Assembly (NCBI GenBank): GCA_902801585.1
Contig: CADCIU010000045.1
Location: forward strand, 9,606 to 32,607
Direction of reading: 5' to 3'
DNA length: 23,002 nucleotides
Origin: an uncultured Lachnospiraceae bacterium
GTDB taxonomy: Bacteria; Bacillota_A; Clostridia; Lachnospirales; Lachnospiraceae
Shown: in pieces, positions 15,501 to 22,542 of the stretch
Numbering within the stretch: position 1 is the first letter of the stretch
How the letters are laid out: every line of letters begins with the position of its first letter
The notes under the pieces: model-generated
Databases searched by the model: none
Told to the model about the DNA's origin: nothing
What the model saw: only the letters and a program-made list of their open reading frames with translations
Position numbers and translations under genes: made by a program

Positions 15501-16016
15501 TCACTTAATGATCTCAACAAGCTCCTCGATCTGCTCCGCAGACATTCCGTCATCTGCAGAAATACTGTAAGAATATCCGTCCCGTATCCATGTCGCTGTA
15601 TATACAAGACCTCCGTCACCCCTGAGCGATACTTCCACACCGTTCATCTCAGCAGTTGTATTCTCTTTGTATTCGTTATAATCTCCCGAGATATCCTCTT
15701 CTCCAATTCCTTTTCTGATGAGTACGATTTTGCATCCTTCCTCTCCAAGGGCTTTATCGCTGTAGAATACCTGAATCACGGATTTATCCATCGCCTGGAT
15801 CATGGTATTCGGATAGCCGTCGATCCGGTCCGGTACCGTCATATCGAAGCCTGCGATCTTGGCAGCTTCCTCCAGGGTCCCGCAGTCGATCCACGGATTT
15901 GGGATCTGTGTTTCACCCTGTTTTTCATTCTGCTGGGCAGCAGGCTCTTTGCTGCCGCATGCGGCAATACTCATTGCCAGCATCAATACCATACATATAC
16001 GAATGATCTTATTCAT
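15501..16016 (-). CDS. Small lipoprotein of unknown function
   Basis: This 171-residue protein has a lipoprotein signal 'MNKIIRICMVLMLAMSIAAC' with Cys20. The mature part begins with a Glu/Gln-rich linker, then one small alpha/beta domain containing 'LEEAAKIAGFDMTVPDRIDGYP', 'IQVFYSD', and a C-terminal 'SYSISADDGMSAEQIEELVEIIK'. This layout resembles DUF4367-like lipoproteins of Clostridia, but I cannot confirm the family. I chose the ATG at 16016. A TTG 11 codons earlier is possible, but it would put charged residues ahead of the signal peptide, and a GAGGA lies before the ATG. It is upstream of the large hydrolase/peptidase/LRR gene in the same direction and may be co-transcribed, which suggests a shared envelope location. 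Confidence 0.85.
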   Translation of the reverse strand: MNKIIRICMVLMLAMSIAACGSKEPAAQQNEKQGETQIPNPWIDCGTLEEAAKIAGFDMTVPDRIDGYPNTMIQAMDKSVIQVFYSDKALGEEGCKIVLIRKGIGEEDISGDYNEYKENTTAEMNGVEVSLRGDGGLVYTATWIRDGYSYSISADDGMSAEQIEELVEIIK

Positions 16017-16069
16017 CTCATTTATCCTCACAAACTCATTTTTTCTCAATTATAAAACTATAATGATCA

Positions 16070-16099
16070 ATTATAAGGACGGAAATCTTCCATCCTGAA
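16070..16099 (-). promoter_or_regulatory. Candidate promoter of the small lipoprotein gene
   Basis: On the minus strand a perfect TATAAT (16075-16070) lies in a very AT-rich stretch. The upstream hexamer TTCAGG (16099-16094) is 18 bases away and poor. A second TATAAT at 16054-16049 is also possible. A role for the first as the -10 box is plausible but not certain. Confidence 0.35.
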
Positions 16100-16205
16100 T
16101 AACAGTTTCAATAACAGATCTTCAATAATATGTCTCCTATGATGAGTATACGAAATAGCGATTAACATCATCATATCAAATAGTTCTTGCCGGCGCCACA
16201 GTTTG

Positions 16206-16260
16206 TTCCCGAACCCCGGGCTTGGGGCGCGGCAGCTGACCCGAGCCAGAGGCTCGGGAA
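16206..16260 (-). repeat. Palindromic double-hairpin repeat, copy E (opposite orientation)
   Basis: On the minus strand CCCGAGCC (16258-16251), TCT, GGCTCGGG (16247-16240) forms a perfect 8-pair stem. A spacer with GCTGCCGCGCC and then GCCCGGGG follow, as in copies A and D. It begins four bases after the rtcB stop codon. It lacks a T-tract, so simple intrinsic termination is unlikely, although it could stabilise the 3' end of the rtcB transcript. Confidence 0.75.
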
Positions 16261-16264
16261 GCGC

Positions 16265-17515
16265 TCAATCCTCATCTCCCGCTTTGAAGTTGTAGATCGG
16301 CCGAATATGCGATACGATCTCTGCTGTCGGCTCAATATTCGCCACGATCTCACCGATCGGCTTGTAAGCCATCGGCGACTCATCCAGCGTTCCTTTATTG
16401 ACACTGGTCGTATAAATACCGCTCATCGCCTCTTTATACTCTTTCATGGAGATACTGTTCTTGGCCTCTTTTCTCGACATCAGGCGGCCCGCCCCGTGCG
16501 GCGCGGACTCGTTCCAGTCCGGGTTTCCTTTGCCGACACAGATCAGCGCGCCATCCCTCATATTGATCGGGATCAGCAGCCTCTCGCCGGCCTTCGCCGA
16601 AACTGACCCTTTTCGCAGGATCATCTGTTCCATATCGATATAATTGTGGACTGTCTCAAACTGCTCGACGCCGTGAAGCTTGCATTTTTTCAGGATCGTC
16701 TCCGTGATAATGCGCCGATTCAGCCTCGCATATTCCTGCATGATCTTCATGTCATGGATATAGTCGTCGAACAGCTGCCCTTCACACCAGGCGACCTCAT
16801 AAGAAACTGCGATCTCAGGCTTAGACTGCTCAGCCTCCCACTTGGGCAGGAGCTTACTGATCTCTTTTTTGCGCCCCTGCGCAGTTAATTCCTCGATGAA
16901 AGCTTTCCTCTTCTGCGCCAGAAGCTCTCTGTATTTTGCCCCTGTCAGATTCAAGTGCTCATAAGCCTGCCGCTGATAATACTCGGCAACATCTTTGCCG
17001 CTGCGCCTGGAGCCGGTGTGAACGACCAGCCAGATGCTGCCTTCCTCGTCCTTGTCCAGCTCCCAGAAATGATTGCCGCCGCCCAGCGTGCCCAGGCTCA
17101 GGCGGAACACATCTTCAGACACCCGGCAGGCAGATTTGCCAAAACATGCAAGGTCCTTTGCAGAGAGCTCATCCGCGAGTGTGTGAGGCGTTTTTCTCAT
17201 CTTCATACCTGCGGGGATCTCGGCTTGTGATACACTGTCGAATTTCGGAAGATTGATCCGCTCCTCTTTGAGCTTCGTTGCCAGCATGCCGCAGCCGATG
17301 TCGACGCCGACCAGATTCGGGATCACTTTGTCCGAGATGGTCATTGTCGTTCCGATTACACATCCGGCCCCGGCGTGACAATCCGGCATTATGCGCACTT
17401 TAGCCCCGGATACGGAAGGCTGGTTCATCATATTCTGAACCTGCGCGATCGTTGCTTCATCACATGTATCTGTGAAAATTTTCGCTGTATTATACTTACC
17501 ACTGACTTCTATCAT
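16265..17515 (-). CDS. rtcB: RtcB-family RNA-splicing ligase
   Basis: This 416-residue protein, close to the usual bacterial length, joins 2',3'-cyclic phosphate or 3'-phosphate RNA ends to 5'-OH ends using GTP and Mn2+. The metal and catalytic residues of the family are visible: Asp72 and Cys75 in 'VGVDIGCGM', His149 in 'GGGNHFWE', His166 in 'VVHTGSRRSG', His290 in 'TVHNYIDME', and the guanylylated His340 in 'APHGAGRLMSR'. The N-terminal 'PDCHAGAGCVIG' is also diagnostic. I start at 17515 with GGAGG upstream. An upstream in-frame extension of about 70 Cys-rich residues has no homology to the family and runs through the promoter region. No rtcR, rtcA or archease gene is adjacent. The physiological substrate (tRNA or ribosome repair) cannot be told. 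Confidence 0.96.
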   Translation of the reverse strand: MIEVSGKYNTAKIFTDTCDEATIAQVQNMMNQPSVSGAKVRIMPDCHAGAGCVIGTTMTISDKVIPNLVGVDIGCGMLATKLKEERINLPKFDSVSQAEIPAGMKMRKTPHTLADELSAKDLACFGKSACRVSEDVFRLSLGTLGGGNHFWELDKDEEGSIWLVVHTGSRRSGKDVAEYYQRQAYEHLNLTGAKYRELLAQKRKAFIEELTAQGRKKEISKLLPKWEAEQSKPEIAVSYEVAWCEGQLFDDYIHDMKIMQEYARLNRRIITETILKKCKLHGVEQFETVHNYIDMEQMILRKGSVSAKAGERLLIPINMRDGALICVGKGNPDWNESAPHGAGRLMSRKEAKNSISMKEYKEAMSGIYTTSVNKGTLDESPMAYKPIGEIVANIEPTAEIVSHIRPIYNFKAGDED

Positions 17516-17711
17516 AATGGATCCTCCGCTCGTCTGTTTCCGACCGCCATTCTCCGGCTCATATTCTATATACGGACACTGTACGCCTTCTCCATGCGCA
17601 TTGTACCCAAAAGCCTCGAAATAGAGTATGATATTACTATAACCGATATTACAGCAACCGGCACTAAAACATCTTTCATCACAACAATCTGTATATACTA
17701 AGGAGCTGATC
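17516..17711. promoter_or_regulatory. Divergent intergenic region between rtcB and the GDPD gene
   Basis: These 196 bases separate two divergent starts and must hold both promoters. The AT-rich middle (about 17620-17700) has several weak -10-like hexamers (TATAAC, TATACT, and TATCAT on the minus strand), but no pair matches consensus well enough to choose. The downstream gene has AGGAG at 17701-17705, six bases before its ATG. Confidence 0.5.
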
Positions 17712-18449
17712 ATGACAACATCCAATCATCCCCTGATCTGGGGACACCGGGGAGCCAGCGGGCACGCCCCGGAGAACACCCTGCCCGCTTTTGAACTGGC
17801 TGCCGACATGGGCGCCGACGGCGTCGAGCTCGACGTCCAAGAGACCAAAGACGGCGTGCTCGTTGTCTGCCACGACGAGACCATTGACCGCACGAGCAGC
17901 GGCGCCGGCTGGCTCAAAGATTTCACATTCGAAGAGCTTCGCAAACTGGATTTCAGTAACGGCAATGCCGCATACGAAGGCGTCAAAATACCGACCATAG
18001 AAGAGGTTTTCGACCTCCTTGCTCCCACCGGCCTTACCATCAATATCGAGCTCAAGACCGGGATCGTCTTCTATGACCGGATTGAGGAGAAGATCCTCGA
18101 ACTGGCAGGCAGAAAATACAGGGCTGACCGGATCATCTACTCTTCTTTCAACCATTACTCGGTCTGTAAGATCAAAAGCCTGGACCCCTCGGCGAAAGTC
18201 GGCCTGCTCTACGCAGACGGACCCGTCGACATGCCGGGCTACGGACACCGCCTCTGCGCGGACGCTCTGCACCCTGCCTTTTATAATCTCCGGTATCCGA
18301 ATTACATGGAGGACTGCCGCAAATACGGACTGGATGTCAATGTCTGGACCGTCAATACCACAGAGGAACTGATGACATGCAGACAATTGGGTGTGAACGC
18401 GATCATCACCAACTACCCCGATAAGGCAAAAAAACTGTACGAAAGATAA
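17712..18449 (+). CDS. Glycerophosphodiester phosphodiesterase (GDPD, UgpQ-like)
   Basis: This 245-residue TIM-barrel enzyme hydrolyses glycerophosphodiesters (deacylated phospholipids) to glycerol-3-phosphate and an alcohol. The GDPD signature is complete: 'GHRGASGHAPENT' (His12, Arg13, Glu21, Asn22), 'GVELDVQETKDG' (Glu39, Asp41 metal ligands), His54 in 'VVCHDETIDRTSSG', 'NIELKTG', and the C-terminal 'VNVWTVNTTEELM'. There is no signal peptide, so it is cytosolic, as in the short UgpQ-type enzymes. The ATG has AGGAG at a good distance. It is a single gene that ends against the convergent transporter gene. No glycerol-phosphate transporter lies beside it. Confidence 0.95.
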   Translation: MTTSNHPLIWGHRGASGHAPENTLPAFELAADMGADGVELDVQETKDGVLVVCHDETIDRTSSGAGWLKDFTFEELRKLDFSNGNAAYEGVKIPTIEEVFDLLAPTGLTINIELKTGIVFYDRIEEKILELAGRKYRADRIIYSSFNHYSVCKIKSLDPSAKVGLLYADGPVDMPGYGHRLCADALHPAFYNLRYPNYMEDCRKYGLDVNVWTVNTTEELMTCRQLGVNAIITNYPDKAKKLYER

Positions 18450-18481
18450 AATATGGCCTCCCGATCCTCGTAAAATACAAA

Positions 18482-18511
18482 GCCCCCGGTTGACGCACGT
18501 CAGCCGGGGGC
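18482..18511 (-). terminator. Hairpin terminator between the convergent GDPD and transporter genes
   Basis: GCCCCCGG (18482-18489) pairs with CCGGGGGC (18504-18511), and the stem is extended inward by TTGAC/GTCAG to about 13 pairs around a four-base loop. On the minus strand it is followed by TTTGTATTTTA, so it ends the transporter transcript. On the plus strand the trailing sequence is T-poor, so termination of the GDPD transcript there is less certain. Confidence 0.78.
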
Positions 18512-18553
18512 GTTCACTTCCATCTCACATCTTACTCATTCCCCGGTCACTGA

Positions 18554-19822
18554 CTATTTCGTCAGCGGCTCCCTGGCAGACAGCCGCAGGAAGATGAATC
18601 CCAGTCCGAAGAAGACCGCGAGTGACGCGACCGCGATATTGATGGTCCCGCCTGCGAGCTTGACCCACGCGATCACAGCAGACCCCAGGAAAGATGCTCC
18701 CTTGGCGAATATATCATAGATGCCGAAATACTCCCCGGAATTCTCCGCCGGAATGATCTTGGAAAAATAACTCCGCGAGAGCGACTGAATAGACCCCTGG
18801 AAGCAGCCGACGCCGAACGCCAGAATGCCGAAATCGAACAGCGTATTCAGCGTCAGCGCATACAGGCACACGCAGAAATAGCCGACGATACATGCCAGGA
18901 TCAGAGGAACTGTGTCGAACTTTTTGGAAAGCTGCGCAAAGACCAGCGACCCGCCAAACGCCACGACCTGAGTCGCCAGAAGGAACACGACCTGCCCGAC
19001 GGTCGGAAGCCCCAGATCCGTGCCGATATTGATGCAGTTGTCGATGATCGTGCCGACGCCGTCGATATAGAGGAAGAACGCGATCAAAAAGAACAGTACC
19101 TTTTTGTCACTCGTTGCGATCTTTTTGAGCGTCCCGTAGATCTTGCTGAAGACAGCTGAGATCTCTCCCCTCTCCGCCTCCACATAGTTGATCTGCCGGT
19201 ACTCTTTTAACAGCGGAATGGTGACGATGAGCCACCAGATCCCCGTGATGGAAAAGCCTATGATCCTGGCTGCCTTGGGCGAGAACAGCATCAGGTCTTC
19301 ACTGAGGCCGCCGCCGAGTATGTATGCCGTCATTGCCAGAAGGAACGGAATACAGGAACCGATATATCCCCACGCATATCCGTAGGACGAGACCTCGTCC
19401 ATGCGCTCTTCGGTCGTGATATCATTCAGCATGGAATCATAAAATGTCAGCGATATGGAGTAAAAGATCTTTGTCAGGACGAACAGGACAATGAAAAGCA
19501 CCCAGTTCATTGCGAATCCGTTCAAAATACAGCCGATCACCCCCAGTGCGACGCAAGTCCTGAAGAGGATCTTCTTGCGTCCTTTGTGGTCCGCCAGCAC
19601 CCCGCAGATCGGTCCCAGAATTGCCACGACAACCGTGACGACCGAGATCGCGATGGAATAATACGCAGTTGCCTGATCGCCGGTGATCTGCCCGGGCGCG
19701 TCGCCGATGGCAAGAGCCTTGAAAAAGATCGGGATCAATGAACAGGCCAGCATAGTGAAAGCAGAATTGCCGACGTCATACAATACCCAAGCGCGTTCCT
19801 TTTTTGTCAGATTTTTGAACAT
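18554..19822 (-). CDS. Major facilitator superfamily transporter, UMF1/Atg22-like
   Basis: This 422-residue integral membrane protein has about twelve hydrophobic segments. The N-terminal 'KKERAWVLYDVGNSAF' is the mark of the UMF1 branch (vacuole effluxer Atg22-like), and the MFS loop motif is seen as 'GVLADHKGRKK'. Other typical parts are 'FYDSMLNDIT', 'YGYAWGYIGS' and 'LFFLIAFFLYIDGVGTI'. I start at 19822, just after GGAGGG. An in-frame start 11 codons upstream is less likely, because it would include the ribosome site. Substrates of bacterial UMF1 members are mostly unknown (amino acid export has been proposed from the yeast homologue). It diverges from aroC and converges on the GDPD gene, so it appears to be a single-gene unit. 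Confidence 0.92.
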   Translation of the reverse strand: MFKNLTKKERAWVLYDVGNSAFTMLACSLIPIFFKALAIGDAPGQITGDQATAYYSIAISVVTVVVAILGPICGVLADHKGRKKILFRTCVALGVIGCILNGFAMNWVLFIVLFVLTKIFYSISLTFYDSMLNDITTEERMDEVSSYGYAWGYIGSCIPFLLAMTAYILGGGLSEDLMLFSPKAARIIGFSITGIWWLIVTIPLLKEYRQINYVEAERGEISAVFSKIYGTLKKIATSDKKVLFFLIAFFLYIDGVGTIIDNCINIGTDLGLPTVGQVVFLLATQVVAFGGSLVFAQLSKKFDTVPLILACIVGYFCVCLYALTLNTLFDFGILAFGVGCFQGSIQSLSRSYFSKIIPAENSGEYFGIYDIFAKGASFLGSAVIAWVKLAGGTINIAVASLAVFFGLGFIFLRLSAREPLTK

Positions 19823-19888
19823 AGTACCCTCCATATCAAAGTCCGCTGCAGGCAAGGCGCCTGTATTTTCGGACTATACACAAATATT

Positions 19889-19918
19889 TTGCATCAAAAA
19901 CCGTATTCTGTCTATAAT
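19889..19918 (+). promoter_or_regulatory. Candidate promoter of the aroC-aroA operon
   Basis: A perfect TATAAT (19913-19918) lies 18 bases after TTGCAT (19889-19894). The predicted leader is about 60 bases. The ribosome site AAGGA is rather far (about 11 bases) from the aroC ATG at 19987. No leader peptide or T-box could be recognised. Confidence 0.5.
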
Positions 19919-19986
19919 ACTTACAGTAAACCATGTGCAGACTCCCGAAATAAGAATCTGAAATTCAAAAAAGGACCCAGAACAAA

Positions 19987-21099
19987 ATGAAAAACACTTT
20001 CGGAACCAGTGTGTCCGTCACCATCTTCGGCGAGAGCCACGGACCAGGGATCGGCGCGGTATTGGACGGCCTCGCACCCGGAATACCGGTAGATGAGGAA
20101 GCGATCGCGCACCGTCTCAGCCTCCGCAGGCCCGGCGGCGCAATCTCCACCTCCAGAGTGGAACCCGACCGCTTCCGGATCGTGAGCGGCGTTTTCGGCG
20201 GCCGCACGACCGGCACGCCCATCTGTATTTTGATCCCCAATGAGAATGCCCGCAGCCGTGACTACGAATCCACCCGCGCGCTGGCGCGTCCGGGCCACGC
20301 GGACTATACCGCCTTCTGCAAATATCACGGATATGAGGATTATCGCGGCGGAGGGCACTTCAGCGGGCGCATTACGGCAGCTCTCGCTGCCGCAGGTGCG
20401 ATCGCACAGTCCGCGCTGGACGGGCAGTCCATCCGGATCGGCACCCATATCGCAAGATGCGCCGGCATCTCGGATCTCCGCTTCAGTGACCTTGGACTCA
20501 CTGATTTGGAGAGCGCTCTGATGTCCCTGTCCAAAAAGAGCTTCCCCGTGTTCGATCCGAACGCCGCAGAACAGATGCGCGCGGCAATTGAAGAGGCCGC
20601 TGCCGAGAATGACAGTGTCGGCGGTATTTTGGAGACGGCGGTCACAGGTCTCCCGGCAGGTATCGGCGAGCCCTGGTTCGATTCTCTCGAAGGCGTCCTG
20701 TCACATGCTCTGTTCAGCATCCCTGCCGTCAAAGGCGTGGAGTTCGGCGGCGGATTTGCGCTGGCAGACATGAGAGGGAGCACCGCTAACGACAGTTTCT
20801 CCGTACAGGGCGAAAAGATCATCACAAACACGAACCATAACGGCGGCATCAACGGCGGCATCAGTAATGGGATGCCCCTCTTGTTCCGCTGCGCTGTCAA
20901 ACCGACGTCTTCCATCGCCCGGGAGCAGCAGACGGTCGACTTTATCGAACACACAAATCAAAAACTCCGGATCACAGGCCGGCACGATCCGGCCATAGTC
21001 CACAGAGCAGGAATTGTTGTAAGCAGTGTCACGGCGCTGGCTCTTTGCGACATGCTCGCGCAGCGCTTCGGGACCGATTATCTGAAGCCGGGAACTTGA
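19987..21099 (+). CDS. aroC: Chorismate synthase
   Basis: This 370-residue FMN-dependent enzyme converts 5-enolpyruvylshikimate-3-phosphate to chorismate, the branch point to aromatic amino acids and folate. Family motifs are visible: 'FGESHGPGIG' (catalytic His18), 'RRPGGAISTSRVEPD', 'FGGRTTGTPI', 'RPGHADYTAFCKYHG' (catalytic His104), 'GGGHFSGRITAALAAAGA', 'GGINGGISNGMPL' and 'GRHDPAIVHRAG'. Length is normal and no motif is missing. It is followed after 11 bases by aroA, so the last two steps of the shikimate pathway are encoded together, with aroC first. No flavin reductase gene is near; reduced FMN must come from elsewhere. Confidence 0.98.
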   Translation: MKNTFGTSVSVTIFGESHGPGIGAVLDGLAPGIPVDEEAIAHRLSLRRPGGAISTSRVEPDRFRIVSGVFGGRTTGTPICILIPNENARSRDYESTRALARPGHADYTAFCKYHGYEDYRGGGHFSGRITAALAAAGAIAQSALDGQSIRIGTHIARCAGISDLRFSDLGLTDLESALMSLSKKSFPVFDPNAAEQMRAAIEEAAAENDSVGGILETAVTGLPAGIGEPWFDSLEGVLSHALFSIPAVKGVEFGGGFALADMRGSTANDSFSVQGEKIITNTNHNGGINGGISNGMPLLFRCAVKPTSSIAREQQTVDFIEHTNQKLRITGRHDPAIVHRAGIVVSSVTALALCDMLAQRFGTDYLKPGT

Positions 21100-21110
21100 A
21101 AGAGGACGAA

Positions 21111-22334
21111 ATGACCATCACCATTGAACCTTCAACTGCAAACGGCCGAACGCAGACGCCTCCTTCCAAGAGTATGGCGCACCGTCTGCTTTTATGTGCA
21201 GGTCTATCCTCCGGCACCAGCCTCATTTCAAACGTAGACGACTCGGATGATATCCTTGCGACGCAGGACTGCCTGCGCGCCCTCGGCGCACAGATCACCG
21301 GGGAAGGCAATTCCGCCGCTGTTCGCGGAATCGACTTCCGTCAGGTGTCTCCTCAGGCTGTACTGCCCTGCCGCGAGAGCGCAAGCACGCTCCGCTTCAT
21401 GATCCCCGTCTGTCTCCTGAGCGGTCAGAAAACGCTTTTGACCGGCAGCGACAGGCTCTTTACGAGACCGCTGAGCATCTACGAAGAGATCTGCCGCACG
21501 CAGGGTCTCCTCTTTGAGAAGCGCCTGAGCAGCCTCACCATCGCCGGAAAGCTCACACCGGGCCGATATGAGATCCCCGGAGACGTCAGCAGCCAGTTCA
21601 TCAGCGGCCTGCTCTTCGCCCTCCCCCTTCTTGACGGCGACAGCACGATCGAGCTCATCCCGCCCATAGAGAGCAGCCCCTACATCCGCATGACTGCAGA
21701 TGCACTTAAGCGGTTCGGCGTCACTGTTTTGCCCGATTGTCAGAACAGTGCCCATCCCGAAGACTTCCGCGAGATCTTCATTCCCGGCAGCCAGAAGTAC
21801 TGCCCGCGGGATCTGCAGGTTGAAGGGGATTATTCTGCCGCGGCTTTCTTCGATGCGCTGAATTTGCTGGGTGGAAATGTGCAAGTGGATGGATTGAATG
21901 AGGACAGCCTGCAGGGAGATCAGGTTTACAGGCATCATTTCGAGGTGCTTCGAGATCGATTTGGGGAGGCCGATCTGACCGACTGCCCTGACCTCGGGCC
22001 GATCCTGATCGCAATGGCGGCTGCCCTGCACGGCGGACGGTTCATGGGAACAAGGCGCCTGAAAATGAAAGAAAGTGACCGCGGCGCCGCCATGCAGCAG
22101 GAACTGCGCAAGATGGGGGCCCGCATAGATGTGTTTGAAAATGAGATCCTGGTCCTGCCGGGCGTGCGCCGGCCGCAGGAGGTTCTGGATGGTCACAATG
22201 ATCACCGGATCGTCATGGCGCTTTCCATCCTCCTGACAAAAACCGGCGGCTCCATCCGCGGGGCAGAGGCAGTTTCCAAGAGCCTGCCTGATTTCTTTTA
22301 CAGGCTCAGGTCACTGGGCGTCAGAGTGTCATAG
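21111..22334 (+). CDS. aroA: 3-phosphoshikimate 1-carboxyvinyltransferase (EPSP synthase)
   Basis: This 407-residue enzyme transfers enolpyruvate from PEP to shikimate-3-phosphate. Visible motifs are 'PPSKSMAHRLLLCAGL' (Lys20, Ser21, Arg25), 'RESASTLRFMIP' (Arg95), 'GDVSSQFISGLLFALPLL', 'VEGDYSAAAFF', 'DCPDLGPI' (catalytic Asp region), 'LKMKESDRGAAM' and 'NDHRIVMALSI'. I start at the ATG at 21111, which has AGAGGA upstream and lies 11 bases after aroC. A frame open from 21045 would overlap aroC and add no family sequence. The residue matching E. coli Gly96 is Ala91, a substitution linked to reduced glyphosate binding in EPSP synthases. The product feeds directly to AroC. It is the last gene of the pair, followed by a long hairpin. 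Confidence 0.97.
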   Translation: MTITIEPSTANGRTQTPPSKSMAHRLLLCAGLSSGTSLISNVDDSDDILATQDCLRALGAQITGEGNSAAVRGIDFRQVSPQAVLPCRESASTLRFMIPVCLLSGQKTLLTGSDRLFTRPLSIYEEICRTQGLLFEKRLSSLTIAGKLTPGRYEIPGDVSSQFISGLLFALPLLDGDSTIELIPPIESSPYIRMTADALKRFGVTVLPDCQNSAHPEDFREIFIPGSQKYCPRDLQVEGDYSAAAFFDALNLLGGNVQVDGLNEDSLQGDQVYRHHFEVLRDRFGEADLTDCPDLGPILIAMAAALHGGRFMGTRRLKMKESDRGAAMQQELRKMGARIDVFENEILVLPGVRRPQEVLDGHNDHRIVMALSILLTKTGGSIRGAEAVSKSLPDFFYRLRSLGVRVS

Positions 22335-22379
22335 ATTCAAGGGATCTGAGTGAATCCCCGCGAATTCAACGTAACGATA

Positions 22380-22438
22380 AAGGGGCGTGCCGCAAAAGCG
22401 TAGGTTTTGAACCTTCACGCTTAATGCGACAGCCCCTT
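22380..22438. repeat. 59-base long imperfect hairpin after aroA (terminator or MITE-like)
   Basis: AAGGGGC (22380-22386) pairs with GCCCCTT (22432-22438). Inner arms CGCA/TGCG and then AAGCGT...GTT with AAC...ACGCTT continue the pairing almost to the centre. It stands 45 bases after the aroA stop and about 100 bases after the stop of the minus-strand gene at the right edge. On the minus strand the stem ends in CCCCTTTATCGTT. It could end transcription from either side. The long nested arms also resemble a miniature inverted-repeat element, though no clear target duplication is visible. Confidence 0.5.
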
Positions 22439-22542
22439 GAACAAACAAATAACCCGCAGAGTGTTTACCGGCTTATTGTTCATGCCATCTCATAACACCC
22501 CACTACGCTTATATTTTTATACGAATACTCTCGGCGCTCTCT
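22439..22542. other. Short gap without a recognised feature
   Basis: Between the long hairpin and the stop of the right-edge gene I see AT-rich sequence without an open frame, dispersed palindrome or convincing promoter. Confidence 0.5.

Noticed and set aside
16240..16258. Hairpin of repeat E as the intrinsic terminator of rtcB
   Set aside because: The stem is strong but no run of T follows it on the minus strand; it also belongs to the dispersed repeat family.
2662..16260. CRISPR-like array from the repeated GC-rich palindromes
   Set aside because: The copies are kilobases apart, differ in orientation and sequence, and have no regular spacers or cas genes.
17516..17725. N-terminal extension of RtcB to 17725
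   Set aside because: The added residues are Cys-rich and unlike RtcB, they cross the divergent promoter region and overlap the GDPD start, and a good ribosome site precedes the ATG at 17515.
21045..21110. Longer AroA starting inside aroC
   Set aside because: It lacks a suitable ribosome site and adds residues with no EPSP synthase similarity; the ATG at 21111 has AGAGGA upstream.
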